Assembly (NCBI GenBank): GCA_026120185.1
Contig: JANUWF010000008.1
Location: 558,001 to 622,000, forward strand
Source: Voacanga thouarsii
Lineage: Eukaryota; Streptophyta; Magnoliopsida; Gentianales; Apocynaceae
Length of the DNA stretch: 64,000 nucleotides
Direction: 5' to 3'
The notes under the pieces were generated by a model. That model searched no databases. It was not told the DNA's origin and saw only the letters and a list, made by a program, of their open reading frames with translations. Within the stretch, counting starts at the first letter, position 1, and each line of letters starts with the position of its first letter. Shown here one piece after another: positions 1 through 12,592 of the stretch. The position numbers were made by a program, and so were the translations under genes.

Positions 1-2638
1 CGTTCTGATCAAGGTGAGTGTACAGCTCACCGGATGAGATACTCTTCCATCTCTACACCCAACAAAACCATCCGGGTGTCCATGCCGGGAATATAAATAA
101 TACATTTCATGTATAATGCTAGCTCGGACCGGTCTGACCAACCAACACTATCGCCTTTTCAAGCAGAGTTCATCTTCTGGAGGTGGCCTCCTGCCAGAAG
201 ACTTACGCTAGCCCTCCAAGACTAGTATTGTTAGCCTACCCTTATTGAGTACTCAACGAACATATCCGTCAATTCCTGATTCAAAATATTTTCAAACCTT
301 GGCTTTGTAAAACGTGGTTTTCTTTAAAAGATATTTCTAAAAATTTGAGGAAAAGAATAGTTTCTTGATAAAACCGTTAGTTTGACAAAACCGTTTAAAG
401 AATAAATATCCACGTTTACAACCCAAGCAAACATAGTTTAACAAAAGCTTTACAAAGCTTCACAACATAGACTTGCCATCACAACCTTTAACAAAACAGT
501 TTATAAAAGGACTTACCATCACAACGTTTAGCAAAAGAGTTTATGCAAGGACTTACTTGATATGCCTCAGATAAATGCGATAAAAATCACCGCTGGCTTT
601 CCTCAATTATCCTCCTGATCTAAACCATATAATATCATGATCAGGGTCTCAATTAATTCAAACATGCTCTAATCCCATTTATTTTCATAACAATTCGCAA
701 TCTCCTATTTAATTCCAAGTAAACTATTCAATCCCCAAAGATCAAATACTACGACCACATGTTTATCTCGCTAATAAACACCATTAAACTTTACTTCCGA
801 CATCAAGGGAGGGTATTCCCTTACCTTGCAACTACCGGGTAATGAGGTCTCGATGCTCCTATGGTGATCGTCCCGAGTTCGCTTGAAAAGAAGAGAGAAG
901 CTACCTCCTTTGCTTCACTTGACCGAAAATTTAGGAAGAAGAGGAAATCAACCTCTATAGGGCGTGATTTAAGGGTAGAAGAAAGAGAAAATATTCATTA
1001 GAGAAAACGGCATCAAGAGGTCGAAAGGATTTGTGCTTACCTTAAGGTGTGTTCGATTTTTGCTTGGAATAACTCTTGTGTTTTCGAAAATTTGCTGAGA
1101 GATGTTGCTGAAATTTTCGTGTAGAATGGAGAGGGTAAACGGTTGTTATGATTTAAAGTTGGAGAAGATTGGTTTAGGGTTAGATGGTGATGTTTAGATA
1201 GACTCCTAATGGCTTTAGGTTTCTTGGACAGCAAAGGCGAAATTTCAGCTTGCGCGCGCCTCCTTGCTGCCGATTTTAGGGGAGTTTTATTTATGGAGGA
1301 GAAAATTCTGCAATTTTGCTCCTCTATGCTGGCCGAACTACTGCTCAAAGGAAGGGCTGAATGTGTTCAGAATTTTGGACCAAACAAGGAAGAGTTTGAG
1401 TGAGTTTTGATGACTGAAAAATCCTGTGCAAGTGCTGTGAAAATTCTGTGCAAGTGTAGCAAGTTTTGGACTGGTTTGGCTGCTATAATTCTATAGAAAT
1501 TTCCAGAGGAAAATTGAGGGTTTTAGGCGCTGAAAATAGCTTGTTCAGCTGGGGTTTTTCAGTGAATGATGTGTGCAGAATTTCGGTTGAAGTAGGAACA
1601 TAAAGCTGGCTGAAAATCCTGCACAAAGCTGTCCGAATTTTCTGTGTATATGCTGGACGAATTTCAGTGTTTTTGTGTGAATAAAATTCTGGTTTTGTGC
1701 AGCTAAGGTAGTTGAATTGTTAAGGAGTGTTCTAGGTGGTTTGAGCTAGGATTTTCAGAGTTGGATTGTAGCTAAAGATGGCTGGAATTTCGGACAGCTT
1801 ATGTAGATACAAAGCTGCCGAAATTCAGCTAGGAAAAGGAAGAAATCCTAGTTGAATTTGGATTGAAATAAAATCTGGTTTTATCAAGGATTTGGATAGG
1901 ATTTCCTCTAGTCCTAGAAGAGTTTGGATTAAGCTACAAGTCCTCCAAGAAGTGGCGGCACTTGCTGGAATTTTTTTCCAGATTTTTAGCTAACATTCTA
2001 GGATTAAAATCAACAAGATTTCCTACTAGGAAAAGGATTCATTAATTCCACCTATCCATGGCAATATCTATCTAACTAAAATCAAGCTAATATTTTAATT
2101 ACTAGCTAGGGTTTTTTTCGAAAATCCTAAGGAATACAAGCTGAAAATTAAAGGTGAACTTTATTCACATCAAAGTCCTTGGATTTAGGAAATAAATATA
2201 GAGACTTATTTCCTTGGAGTAAAAATACTAAAATTTCTCTAGGATAGCTAGATTCTTTTTCGGCCAAGATAAGAAACGGTCTAAAGAAAAGAATTTCAAG
2301 AAGAAAAACTTACTTCACAAAAGGTAGGATTCGAACTCGGGTCACCAAAGGAAATCACCAACCTCCCCGCTATTTCAAAACAACTCCAATGCTAATTTTT
2401 CTACAAGAAGTTCTTACCACCCCAATACTCATCCTTCCAAATTTCGACCAAACCTCCCTTAACCAAATCTTTAACAACACAACTATTTCTCATCAATTAA
2501 TTCAAATGCAAGAGTAACGGAAAAATTCACATGCATCCATACAAATAAAATTATTCTATCTACCACATAAAATGCAAGATGCTATGCAATGCATGACTTT
2601 TTCCCATAGTCAAAGGCGGTTTTGGGCGGGGTATTACA
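1..2638 (-). mobile_element. LTR-A family LTR, partial at window edge
   Basis: This stretch matches 4800-7431 almost base for base, so it is a second copy of the same long LTR, cut by the window start. Its right end reads GGGCGGGGTATTACA at 2638; on the minus strand the LTR therefore begins TGTAATACCCC. It is followed directly by sequence belonging to another LTR-A copy in the opposite orientation, so it was inserted into that copy. TATTT just after it may be half of the target duplication, but the other half is outside the window. The short open frames inside are not genes. Confidence 0.85.
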
Positions 2639-3174
2639 TATTTTATTTCAAACTTAGGAAGTTTAATTATTTTATCATCTAGAATTTTCCAAGGATCTTA
2701 CTCAAGGGTTTCATTATGGAAAGAAGATTATAGGAACGTTTCTTTTGGAAACCATATTATAGCTACTACTTTCAAAAGAAGGAAAGTTTCCCAAAGTTGT
2801 TCCCTCTAAAAGAGTTTATTTGGAAATAAAGAGATCTTGTCTAAAGCTTTAAAGGAAATAAATATTCTCCCAAGATTTATGGCATTTTCGAAAGCTAGTG
2901 TTTAAGTAAAGGAAATTTCAGCTTTATTCCAAGAATCTAGATTTTATCACCTAATATAATTATTCCTCAATTAATTGTTTTTGCCTAAAATAAATTAGGG
3001 CATTACCTAAATTAATTCTTGAATCAACATCCCATTTTTATTAACTGAATTTTCTGGAATAAAACCAACCCTAGCCGCCACCTTGATGAGATTTATTTCC
3101 TTTCAAGTTCCCTAAATAAAGTAGGGAAACTTCCCTAAGTAATCCTGATCAATCAAGGTTCTTTTAAGCTAATC
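2639..3174 (+). mobile_element. Outer LTR-A copy, left segment
   Basis: The sequence parallels the middle of the LTR-A copy at about 29980-30505 and stops at the copia LTR that begins at 3175. It is the left remnant of the outermost LTR in this nest; its right remnant is at 10563-11847. About 1.1 kb of LTR-A that should lie between the two remnants is missing, so a deletion accompanied or followed the copia insertion. Confidence 0.75.
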
Positions 3175-3310
3175 ATGTTAAGATTTGTATCTTTGTTAGG
3201 GTCTTATTGAGAAAGGAAGAGTATAGATAATTCTAGGGACTTGTATACAAAATTGTAAAGGCTTATATAATCGTTACCGAATAAATTAAGTTTTACTTGA
3301 TTAATCAATT
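3175..3310 (+). repeat. 5' LTR of decayed copia element 1
   Basis: It begins TGTTAAGATTTG exactly where homology to LTR-A stops and ends AATCAATT immediately before the primer-binding site. At 136 bp it is a short LTR. No matching 3' LTR is present because the element is truncated near 10562. Confidence 0.65.
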
Positions 3311-3323
3311 TGGTATCAGAGCC
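3311..3323 (+). other. Primer-binding site (initiator tRNA-Met)
   Basis: TGGTATCAGAGCC directly follows the LTR. This is the standard copia primer site complementary to the 3' end or half-molecule of plant initiator tRNA-Met. It fixes the element as plus strand. Confidence 0.85.
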
Positions 3324-3516
3324 AAACCCTAGCCGTAACCCGCTACAGTACCTGCTCCGCCACTACAGTACCCGCTCTGCCCCGCTACAGTAACCCTCCT
3401 TTCTCTCTGGGCCCCTCACCACTTCAAGTTTGTTTTCTATCTCCGTGCTCATGTGGGGAGGGCGATACCCCACGGGTCCCGAGATAGCATGAAGATGCCG
3501 AAGTTCTAGACAGATC

Positions 3517-4220
3517 TTGATGTGTAGAAGATCGAGATCGGGTCAAGGAGAAGAAGTAGGTAAGTGTGTGATAGACTCGTGTGATAGGTGTGAGGAACCC
3601 GAATACGAGTCGATGACAGAGGCTAGCAAGAATACGATGGAGGAGGTGGTTAAGAAATTGGATCCTGCAGATCTTGCAACATTAATGCGGTTTATGAGGA
3701 TGTCAGGGGGTGAAAATTTTGCGAGGCCACCTGCTGTTAAGGTGGAGCTTTCACCTATTGATCTGAAACTCGATGGGCCAGCAACGTATCTGAGCTGGTC
3801 ACGTCGGGTGAGGTATACTCTGGAAAGGAGGAATCTAGGGGAGTACTTAACAGCTGAGAAAGCAGAGCCAGCTGAGGGCACTGCAGGGAGAGATGAGTGG
3901 AAGTCAACTCACATGTTGGTGTACATGTGGCTTCTCAACTCAATGGTCCCGTCTATTGCTGCGACAGTGGATGGCATCGAGAAGGTCAATGATGTCTGGG
4001 AGAAGTTGAGGAGAACCTATGATGGTGTGGGGAACAATTTGAGGGTGTTCCAGATTAAGAGGGGCATCTATGCTACAGTCCAAGGAGATAGGACAGTGCA
4101 GGAGTATGCCACAGAGTTGGAGCACTTGTGGCTAGATCATGATCATTTCTCGTCTCGAGCAGGCTATAAAGATCCCGAGTGCAAGGAAAAAGAGGCCTTG
4201 ATTCAGGAGAGGACTATGTT
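3517..4220 (+). pseudogene. gag: copia element 1 gag, N-terminal part
   Basis: This open frame encodes a copia Gag N-terminal region: a short polar leader, then the core with IDLKLDGPATYLSWSRRV near residues 80-100 and WLLNSMVPSIA near residue 140, both typical of the plant copia gag domain. In a live element Gag would form the virus-like particle. The frame breaks at ERTM, where a 3.2 kb solo LTR (4221-7431) was inserted; the downstream reading resumes at 7437 with LFLQGLAPTFEQRTAM, so the protein was continuous before insertion. The ATG at 3517 is the first in frame; the true start is unproven. The rest of the element carries stops and frameshifts, so this is a relic. Confidence 0.8.
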
Positions 4221-7200
4221 TGTAACACCCCACGACTACGTACCCTAAAAGGGCGGGGATGTCGCCCCGTCCCGTAGGACAAGGGGTCTTTAGAACGAAG
4301 TATAAAATATAAAGGCAATCTCCAAAAGGATCAACTTAGATAAATAAAGAAATATTCTTATTACATCAGGCTCAACTTGGAGCAAAACGGAATAAAACAA
4401 AATATTGTTTAGAAGCATAAGCAATAAATGTCTACTAGAACGGATAGAGAAAATAGCAAAAGCTCCAACTATTACATGCCCCGCTGACTCAGCACAATCT
4501 ATCTCCTGAAAACATGGTGTAAAACGGTGTGAGAATAAATCTCAGTAAGTCCTGTGTGTGCACATGGTGTTTTGAATAGTACGTGTATGGAAAGTGTAAA
4601 ACATTTGTAAAAATAATTTGGCAAGTCATAAACAATCTCTTTTCGCAAGGAGTGGGTTTTTCTCAATGTCATACTTTGTACAAAATAAATCCTCCACTCG
4701 GATAAAATCATGTCACCACACGTTGGGCTCCATGAGAACAAATTGGCCAAGGCACCACATTTTGTGCACCTTGTCCGGACCAGATTACCACACGTTGGGC
4801 GTTCTGATCAAGGTGAGTGTACAGCTCACCGGGTGAGATACTCCTCCATCTCTACACCCAACAAAACCATCCGGGTGTCCATGCCGGGAATATAAATAAT
4901 ACCTTTTAGGTATAATGCTAGCTCGGACCGGCCTGACCAACCAACATTGTCGCATTTTCAAGCAGAGTTCATCTTCTGGAGGTGGCCTCCTGCCAGAAGA
5001 CTTACGCTAGCCCTCCAAGACTAGTATTGTTAGCCTACCCTTATTGAGTACTCAACGAACATATCCGTCAATTCCTAATTCAAAATATTTTCAAACCTTA
5101 GCTTTGTAACACGTGGTTTTCTTTAAAAGAGATTTCTAAAAATTTAAGGAAAAGAATAGTTTTCTTGCTAAAAACCGTTGGTTTGACAAAACCGTTTAAA
5201 CAATAAATATCCACGTTTACAACCCAGGCAAACACAGTTTAACAATAGCTTTACAAAGCTTCACAACATTGACTCGCCATCACAACCTTTAACAAAACAG
5301 TTTATAAAAGGGCTTACCATTACAACATTTAATAAAAGAGTTTATGCAAGGACTTACTTGATATGCCTCAGATAAATGTGATAAAAATCACCGCTGGCTT
5401 TCCTCAATTATCCACCTGATCTAAGCCATATAATATCATGATCAGGGTCTCAATTAATTCAAACATGCTCTAATCCCATTTATTTTCATAACAATTCGCA
5501 ATCTCCTATTTAATTCCAAGTAAACTATTCAATCCCCAAAGATCAAATACTATGACCACATGTTTATCTCGCTAATAAACACCATTACACTTTACTTTCG
5601 ACATCAAGGGAGGGTATTCCCTTACCTTGCAACTACCGGGTAATGAGGTTTCGATACTCCTATGGTGATCGTCCTGAGTTCGCTTGAGAAGAAGAGAGAA
5701 GCTACCTCCTTTGCTTCTCTTGACCGAAAATTTAGGAAGAAGAGGAAATCAGCCTCTATAGGGCGTGATTTAAGGGTAGAAGAAAGAGAAAAGAATCATT
5801 AGAGAAAACGGCATCAAGAGGTTGAAAGGATTTGTGCTTACCTTAAGGTGTGTTCGATTTTTGCTTGGAATAACTCGTGTTTTCGAAAATTTGCAGAGAG
5901 AAGTTGCTGAAATTTTCGTGTAGAATGGAGAGGGTAAACGGTGGTTATGATTTAAAGTTGAAGAAGATTGGTTTAGGGTTAGATGGTGATGTTTAGATAG
6001 ACTCCTAATGGCTTTAGGTTTCTTGGACAGCAAAGGCGAAATTTCAGCTTGCGCGCGCCTCCTTGCTGCCGATTTTAGGGGAGTTTTATGGAAGGAAAAA
6101 TTCTGCAATTTGCTCCTCTAAGCTGGCCGAAACACTGCTCAAAGGAAGGGCTGAATGTGTTCAGAATTTTGGACCAAACAAGGAAGAGTTTGAGTGAGTT
6201 TTGATGCCTGAAAATCCTGTGCATGTGCTGTGAAAATCGCTGAACAAGAGGAGAATAAATTCTGGATTGTTCAAGCTGTATTCTGCCGAAATTTCCAGGG
6301 AAAAGGTGAGGGTTTTAGGCGCTGAAATTGGCTTAATCAACAAGGAGTTTTGGTAGGTTTTGGAGTGCAAAATTTCATGGGTTTTGGAGTGCACAACTGG
6401 ACGAAAATTTCTGTGCAAGCTGGCCGAATTTTCTGGTTTCCAAGCTGCCGAAAATCAGTAATTTTTGGTGATAGAAATTCTGGTTTTGTGCAGCTAGGGT
6501 AGTTGAATTATTAAGGAGTGTTCTAGGTGGTTTGAGCTAGGATTTTTCAGAGTTGGTTTGTAACTAGAGTTGGCTGGAATTTCGGACAGCTTATGTAGAT
6601 ACAAAGCTGCCGAAATTCAGCTAGGAAAAGGAAGAAATCCTAGTTGAATTTGGATTGAAATAAAATCTGGTTTTATCAAGGATTTGGATAGGATTTCCTC
6701 TAGTCCTAGAAGAGTTTGGATTAAGCTACAAGTCCTCCAAGAAGTGGCGGCACTTGCTGGAATTTTTTTCCAGATTTTTAGCTAACATTCTAGGATTAGA
6801 ATCAACAAGATTTCCTACTAGGAAAAGGATTCATTAATTCCACCTATCCATGGCAACATCTATCTAACTAAAATCAAGCTAATATTTTAATTACTAGCTA
6901 GGGATTTTTTAGACAATCCTAAGGAACACAAGCTGAAAATTAAAGGTGAACTTTATTCACATCAAAGTCCTTGGATTTAGGAAATAAATATAGAGACTTA
7001 TTTCCTTGGAGTAAAAATACTAAAATTTCTCTAAGATAGCTAGATTCTTTTTCGTCCAAGATAAGAAACGGCCTAAAAAAAAGAATTTCAAGAAGAGAAA
7101 CTTACTTCACAAAAGGTAGGATTCGAACTCGGGTCACCAAAGGAAATCACCAACCTCCCCGCTATTCCAAAATAACTCCAATGCTAATTTTTCTACAAGA

Positions 7201-7431
7201 AGTTCTTACCACCCCAATACTCATCCTTCCAAATCTTCGACCAAACCTCCCTTAACCAAATCTTTAACAACACAACTATTTCACGTCAATTAATTCAAAT
7301 GCAAGAGTAACGGAAAAATTCACATACATCCATGCAAATAAAATTATTCTAGCTACCACATAAAATGCAAGATGCTATGCAATGCATGACTTTTTCCCAT
7401 AGTTAAAGGTGGTTTTGGGCGGGGTATTACA
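4221..7431 (-). mobile_element. LTR-A family solo LTR (3.2 kb) inside copia gag
   Basis: The element runs from TGTAACACCCC to GGTATTACA and is bracketed by the 5-bp direct repeat ATGTT (4216-4220 and 7432-7436). It has the TG...CA ends of an LTR and no internal region, so it is a solo LTR left by LTR-LTR recombination. Its minus-strand start (TGTAATACCCCGCCC) matches the starts at 27910 and 29485 in plus orientation. A Tekay/Del-type gypsy origin would fit the length and ends but is inference, because no coding sequence is attached. Confidence 0.9.
7119..7168 (-). other. tRNA-like A/B-box module in LTR
   Basis: On the minus strand TAGCGGGGAGG lies about 38 nt upstream of GTTCGAATCC, a good match to the TPsiC arm/B box of a tRNA. 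The same module occurs at equivalent places in the other LTR-A copies (2327-2376, 28189-28237, 29762-29810). No acceptor stem can be drawn, so it is not a tRNA gene. Confidence 0.5.
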
Positions 7432-7436
7432 ATGTT

Positions 7437-8345
7437 ATTTCTCCAGGGGTTAGCCCCAACATTTGAGCAAAGGACAGCGATGCTGCTAGCTTAGACGAGG
7501 ATCCCTTCACTTGAGGAGGCGGTCTCGGCCATGATACAGGAGGAGAGTCGTATTAAGCTACAGGTTGGGACACACGGACATCCTGGGATGAAGTCAGCAC
7601 TAGTGATCTCCAACTCAGGTAACACAGGGTTCAAATGGGAGACTAGGCAGTGCTACAATTGTGGTGAAGTAGGTCATCTAAAACAGGCTTGTCCTAAGCC
7701 ACCCAAGGAGAGAGACTCCGGTGGACGTGGATAGTCTGCAGGTCGTGGTCACGGCCGTGGGGGCAGAAGAAGTGGAAGAGGCTATCGGGCCAATCTGATG
7801 GTAGCGGAGGAAGAGGAAGAGGCGGGTGTGGTCTTTACTAAGGAAGACCAGGCGCTATTAGAAATATTGAGAAGGAAGCAGAGAGCAGCAGGTAATGGAG
7901 ATAAGAAGAGTGCGATTGAGGATGCATCCACCTCCGCTTTGCCCATGGGTAACACTGCTATCTATGCTCAATTGACCAAGGTACTGATAACACACATGCT
8001 CTTGCCTCTATCTCTACCACTAGATGACCAGAATGGATCGTAGATTCTGGTGCATCTCGATATGTGACAAGTAATGCCAGTGAGTTCTCTTCCTATACTC
8101 ACTTAGCGATGCCAGAGAGCATCCAGACCGCTGATGGGACAGCACAGCCTGTGGTTGGTAAGGGTACAGTGAATTGTACGGGTTCAGTAACTTTGTCCAA
8201 TGTTTTGCATGCTCCTTCTTTCCCAGTAAATCTTTTATCTATTAGTGCCATTATACTCCAACTAAAATGTGTGCTTTCTTTTGATATTCCCAAGGTGATC
8301 TTCCAGGAGAAGGAGACGGGCCGGAGACTCGGGACTGGCACGTGA
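7437..8345 (+). pseudogene. gag-pro: copia element 1 gag C-terminus and protease
   Basis: Reading resumes from the gag interrupted at 4220. A CCHC zinc knuckle, CYNCGEVGHLKQAC, lies at about 7649-7690, followed by a basic Gly/Arg-rich stretch. The aspartic protease motif WIVDSGASRYVTSN is at about 8030-8075. Breaks: an in-frame TAG after AMLLA (about 7492), a TAG within the Gly/Arg region (about 7732), and a frame change near 8020 just before the protease motif. The polyprotein can no longer be made. Confidence 0.8.
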
Positions 8346-8400
8346 CGTAATGGACTGTGGTACCTGGATCGTGAGGGGATGGACTCAGCATTAATATCTA

Positions 8401-9763
8401 ATGGTGGAGAAGGTAGGAGTAGGAGGATCTGAGATGAGTGCTGAGGATGTGTTGATGCTCCATCACCAATGCATGAGACACATTTCGTTTAGTGTGTTAA
8501 GTTGGTTGTATCCAGTTTTATTTGAAAATGCTAATAAACAGAAAGTTGTGTGTGATGCATGTGAATTTGGAAAACTTACTAGAAGTTCTTATGTTAGTTC
8601 TGGTCATAGAAGCTCTTGTGTTTTTTATTTAATACATTCTAATGTTTGGGGACCTTGTTCCACGAGTTCTATGAATGGTTTTAGATATTTTGTGACTTTT
8701 ATTTATTGTTTTTCTCGTGTTACTTGGTTGTATTTGATGAAAAATAAGAGTGATGTATTTGATTGCTTCAAAGACTTTCATAGGTCTATTCAGACTCAAT
8801 ATGGAGCATTGGTGAAAAAATTGAGGTCTAATAATGGTACATACCAATAGAGCATTTGCGGAATACTTGTCAACTTAAGGCATACAACATCAGACTAGAA
8901 GTCCATACACACCAGCTCAAAATGGGGTAGCAAAAAGGAAAAACAGACACCTTCTAGAGACAGCTAGAAGCATGATGATCGCGATGAATGTCCCAAAGCA
9001 GTTATAGGGGCAAGCGGTCTTAACAGCTGCTCAATTGATCAACAGGATGCCCTCAAGAGTGTTGGACTGGAAGTCTCCGTGTGAAATGTTGAAAGGAGAT
9101 AATGGTGGGATCCTCCCATTAAAGGTGTTTGGTTGTGTGTGTTTTGTGAAGGACAACAGACCATCCGTAGGGAAGCTTGGTCCTAGAGCCGTGAAATGTG
9201 TCTTTGTAGGATACTCTGCTACCCAGAAGGGGTATGTTTACTGGAGTCCAGTAGAGAAAAGGTTGTTTGTAAGCATAGATGTGCATTTTCGAGAGTTTGA
9301 GCTATATTATACACTAGAGGTGACCTCACCCATTGGTGACTTATCTGATAAAGAAGGTATGAGGCGAGAGGGGGAGAATGGTGAGAGGTTAGTGAATGTA
9401 GGATCAATTCCCTTATCGATTCCTTATTCTGTTGAGAGGAGAGAATCGGTTGAGAAGCACGAGAACGAAGAAGAGGAGGAACCCGTAGGTGTTGGGACTC
9501 AAGTACAGGGTGAGTTGAGAGTGTATACCAGGAGGAGGCAGAATGAGGTGCTAGAGTCAACATCTACAGTACCACTGGTGCCATCAAGTCCCTTGTCCCG
9601 ACCTACTCCAACTTCTGAGATACCCACACCACTCTCAAACTCAGAAGACACAGGTGATATAATTCCTTCTTCTCATCCCACTCCCATGATAGTAAGGAGG
9701 ACCTCTCGCAATAATGAGGGAGTTCCCCTCGACTGTTATGGTTTCCCACATGATATTGCTTAG
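8401..9763 (+). pseudogene. pol: copia element 1 integrase region, broken
   Basis: The frame shows an integrase zinc-binding N-terminus (the H and C residues of LHHQCMRH and VCDACEFGK), then the catalytic core. Where active relatives have SDVWGP this copy has SNVWGP, and where they have SDNG it has SNNG, so both catalytic aspartates are replaced by asparagine. A stop follows at about 8848; the core continues in another frame (TRSPYTPAQNGVAKRKNRH, about 8890-8950), hits a TAG at about 9006 where tryptophan is expected, then runs open from 9035 to 9763 through INRMPSRVLDWKSP and the acidic linker. It is an inactive relic. Confidence 0.8.
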
Positions 9764-9814
9764 TTTGTCTCATACTCTAACTTATCACCTACGTATGGAG
9801 CATTCATTACATCT

Positions 9815-10562
9815 TTGGACTCTGTTACTTTACCTAAGTGTTGGCAGGATGCTAAAGAGGATCTAAAGTGGAAAGCAGCTATGCAAGAAGAACTTGGAGC
9901 TCTAAATAAGAACAGAACTTGGGAGATAGTGTCACTATCACTAGGCAAGAAGGCAGTGGGGTGCAAGTGGGTGTTCATAGTGAAGCAGACCCCGGAAGGA
10001 AAAATTGATAGCTACAAGGCACGGTTGGTGGCGAAGGGGTATAGTCATACATCTGGCATCGACTATGATGAGACCTTTGCTCCCGTGGCCAAGATGGGAA
10101 CAGTAAAGACACTTGTCTCCATTGCAGTGAATGGGGGTGGGAAACTACATCAGTTGGATGTTAAAAATGCATTTCTTCACGAAGATCTGCTAGAAGAGGT
10201 GTATATGGAGGTTCCCCAGGCTTTGGTACAAAATAGACAGTGGACAAGGTTTGTAGATTAAGGAAGTCACTGTATGGGTTGAAACAGTCTCCTAGAGCTT
10301 GGTTTGACAGGTTCAGAAGAGCTATGGTAAGCATGGGCTATCAGCAAATCAATGCTAATCACACAGTGTTCTTTCGACAACAGGGTGGTCACATTACTAT
10401 GTTAGCAGTGTATGTGGATGATATGATTATCACCGGTGATGACAAGGGTGAGATTGCTCAGCTGAAGGCAAAAGTGGGCAAAGAGTTTGAGGTGAAGGAC
10501 CTTGGGCAGCTAAAATACTTCCTGGGGATTGAGGTGGCTTGTGGAGAAGAGGGGATTTTTTT
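9815..10562 (+). pseudogene. pol: copia element 1 reverse transcriptase, truncated
   Basis: Reverse transcriptase motifs are clear: [71 protein letters not shown] and the active site YVDDMIITGDD near 10411-10440. A frameshift near 10245 separates the first half from the half starting [12 protein letters not shown]. The protein stops after EEGIF at about 10562, where sequence switches to LTR-A; the RNase H domain and 3' LTR are missing. Confidence 0.85.
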
Positions 10563-11847
10563 AGGTGATGGCTAGGTGATTGAGGTGATGTTTGAGATTG
10601 CTCAGTGGATACATATTTAGGTTCTAATTATAGAATCATTGATTCTAGATGAGGAAGAAAGTGAAAAAGATATCAAGCATCACTTTGGTTGATTATTGAG
10701 AATATCCAGGTAAGTCCCTGTATAACCGTTTTGAAATGTTACTTATTTGCAAGCAATTTTTACAACGTTGTTTGGAATTGATGTCAATATGATGTTTTGA
10801 TAAGAGGATTGAAACATTTGCTAAACATAATGAGTTACACTGTGTTTTGATACTTGGGTTGGAAACGTGGATATTTTACTTTCTAAATGAGTTTATCCAA
10901 TTTTCACTATTCAAACTCCAAAACGATTTCTTACACTATTGCTAAACGATTTGGAAACGCTATTGTGAAAAACCACGTTTTGCAATCAAACTAATGAAAG
11001 ATTTTCGAAAAAGAAAAAATGATCTTGCCCCTAATCAGGGAGCGTTGAGTACTCAGTGAGAGTAGCCTAGTAGTACTAGTCTCAAAGAGCAAGAGTGAGT
11101 CTTCTAGCAGGAGGCTACCTCCAAAAGAGGAACTCAACTTAGAGAGGCGACAGTATTACTTAGTCAGGCCATCTGAGCTAGCATATTGGTCCATGTGGAC
11201 ATTGTTGATCCAGATTGGACAACCGGAATGTTGGGTGTAGAGATGGAGGAGTATCTCACCTAGTGGGTAGATCCCCCACTGCCCATTGTTGAAAGAATAC
11301 ATTGGGAAACTCTCATGGTGGTAACCATGATATGGATTGTGTTACTATATTATTGAATTATTTGTTAATCCCTACCTAATGAATTATGAATATGATGAAA
11401 CGATGATTTCTAGTGAGCTATTTTGGATTCATTGAGCAAGGCTCCTATGTATAAATTGACTTGCAAACACGATTTTGTGATTTTGATAAACCTGCATGCA
11501 TGAAATGGTTACAATTGACACTTGCACACATGGGACTTACTGAGATGTCAATCTCACACCTTTTATATCGTGATTTCAGGAGATTGTTTATACTGAGCAA
11601 GGTGAGGCATTAGGAGATGAACTCAGTTATTTATTTATTTATATTTTGAATTTATTTCAAGAGACGTTTGTTAGTTTTGATTTTCCAGACTTGTATAAGT
11701 TTTGCTTCCGGATGTAATGAAATTATTCCTTTAATTTTATTTAACAGTTTTTTTTTTTTTTTATTTGTACCTTGTTATAAAGACCCCTGGTCCTTTGGGC
11801 GGGACAACATCTTGCCCTATCTAGTACCTAGGGTGTGGGCTGTAACA
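10563..11847 (+). mobile_element. Outer LTR-A copy, right segment and 3' end
   Basis: It parallels 33125-34375 and 31665-32877 (for example AAGTCCCTGTATAACCGTT and the GACCCCTGGTCC ... CGGGAC stretch) and ends GGCTGTAACA at 11847. With 2639-3174 it forms the outermost LTR of the left cluster. Sequence from 11848 is unrelated and fits the TOL intron, so 11847 is taken as the insertion boundary. Its left boundary is outside the window or lost. Confidence 0.8.
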
Positions 11848-12127
11848 GATATATTTTGAAGAGTTAAAAATAATTCAAAAACAATTTGAGGAACAAAAAA
11901 GTGATTTTCCCCAACAAACGAAAAAATAAAATGATTATTCTACCCTTGTACTAGTTGGCATATGATTAACACTTGCAAATTTAAGGGCATAAAATCCAAA
12001 ATTACTTTGCAGACGTAAAAGGTGATTTCCCCTAATATTTTCTGCAACCTAATGACACACCTGAAACATGACTCTTGGACCTCCACACACACACCCCAAA
12101 AATAAAATAAAATAAAATAAAATAATA

Positions 12128-12170
<43 letters not shown>

Positions 12171-12592
12171 TTACTTTTGAAGGGACAGGCATTACATACA
12201 TAAAAAATCCAAATTGCATCACAAATGGAAAGATTAAGGTTAAGGATGCCATAAAGATTGATGGACTGATCCAAGAGAGAAAACAAAAAGGGCAAGGAAA
12301 ACATGGCAATGTCATCGTGATATTATTCAGATTCATTAAATTAATTTAAACTGATACAGAAAGTAAGAAATTCCTATATGTTTCTTATGAAATGACAGAT
12401 TTTGAGAGTATGTAATACCTAGAAAGATAAATAGCCAAAAATATTTCTTGCATGTTCATGATATTATAGTCAAGAAACTTACACTCCCCAAAACCAACAA
12501 AAAAACAAAAAAACCCAAAAAGTGCACAAACAGTCACTAATGCCCAGAAAAAAGGCTAATAATTTGTCCAAAGAACAAACCATGAAAATTAC
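11848..12592. other. TOL intron 5, host AT-rich sequence
   Basis: Non-coding and AT-rich, between the LTR cluster and TOL exon 5. I looked on the minus strand for the GAT-domain exon expected next and did not find it. It holds the simple repeat at 12096-12170. The poly-Tyr and poly-Leu open frames here are artefacts of that repeat. Confidence 0.6.
12096..12170. repeat. (AAATA)n and (AAT)n simple repeat
   Basis: An AAAATA-type run passes into about fifteen AAT units. A plain microsatellite inside intron 5. Confidence 0.95.

Noticed and set aside
1..7431. Copies at 1-2638 and 4221-7431 as the two LTRs of one element
   Set aside because: The second has its own target duplication inside copia gag, and the sequence between them is another LTR plus copia, so they are separate insertions.
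12032..12336. Minus-strand open frames rich in Tyr or Leu
   Set aside because: Direct translation of the AAT microsatellite in intron 5.
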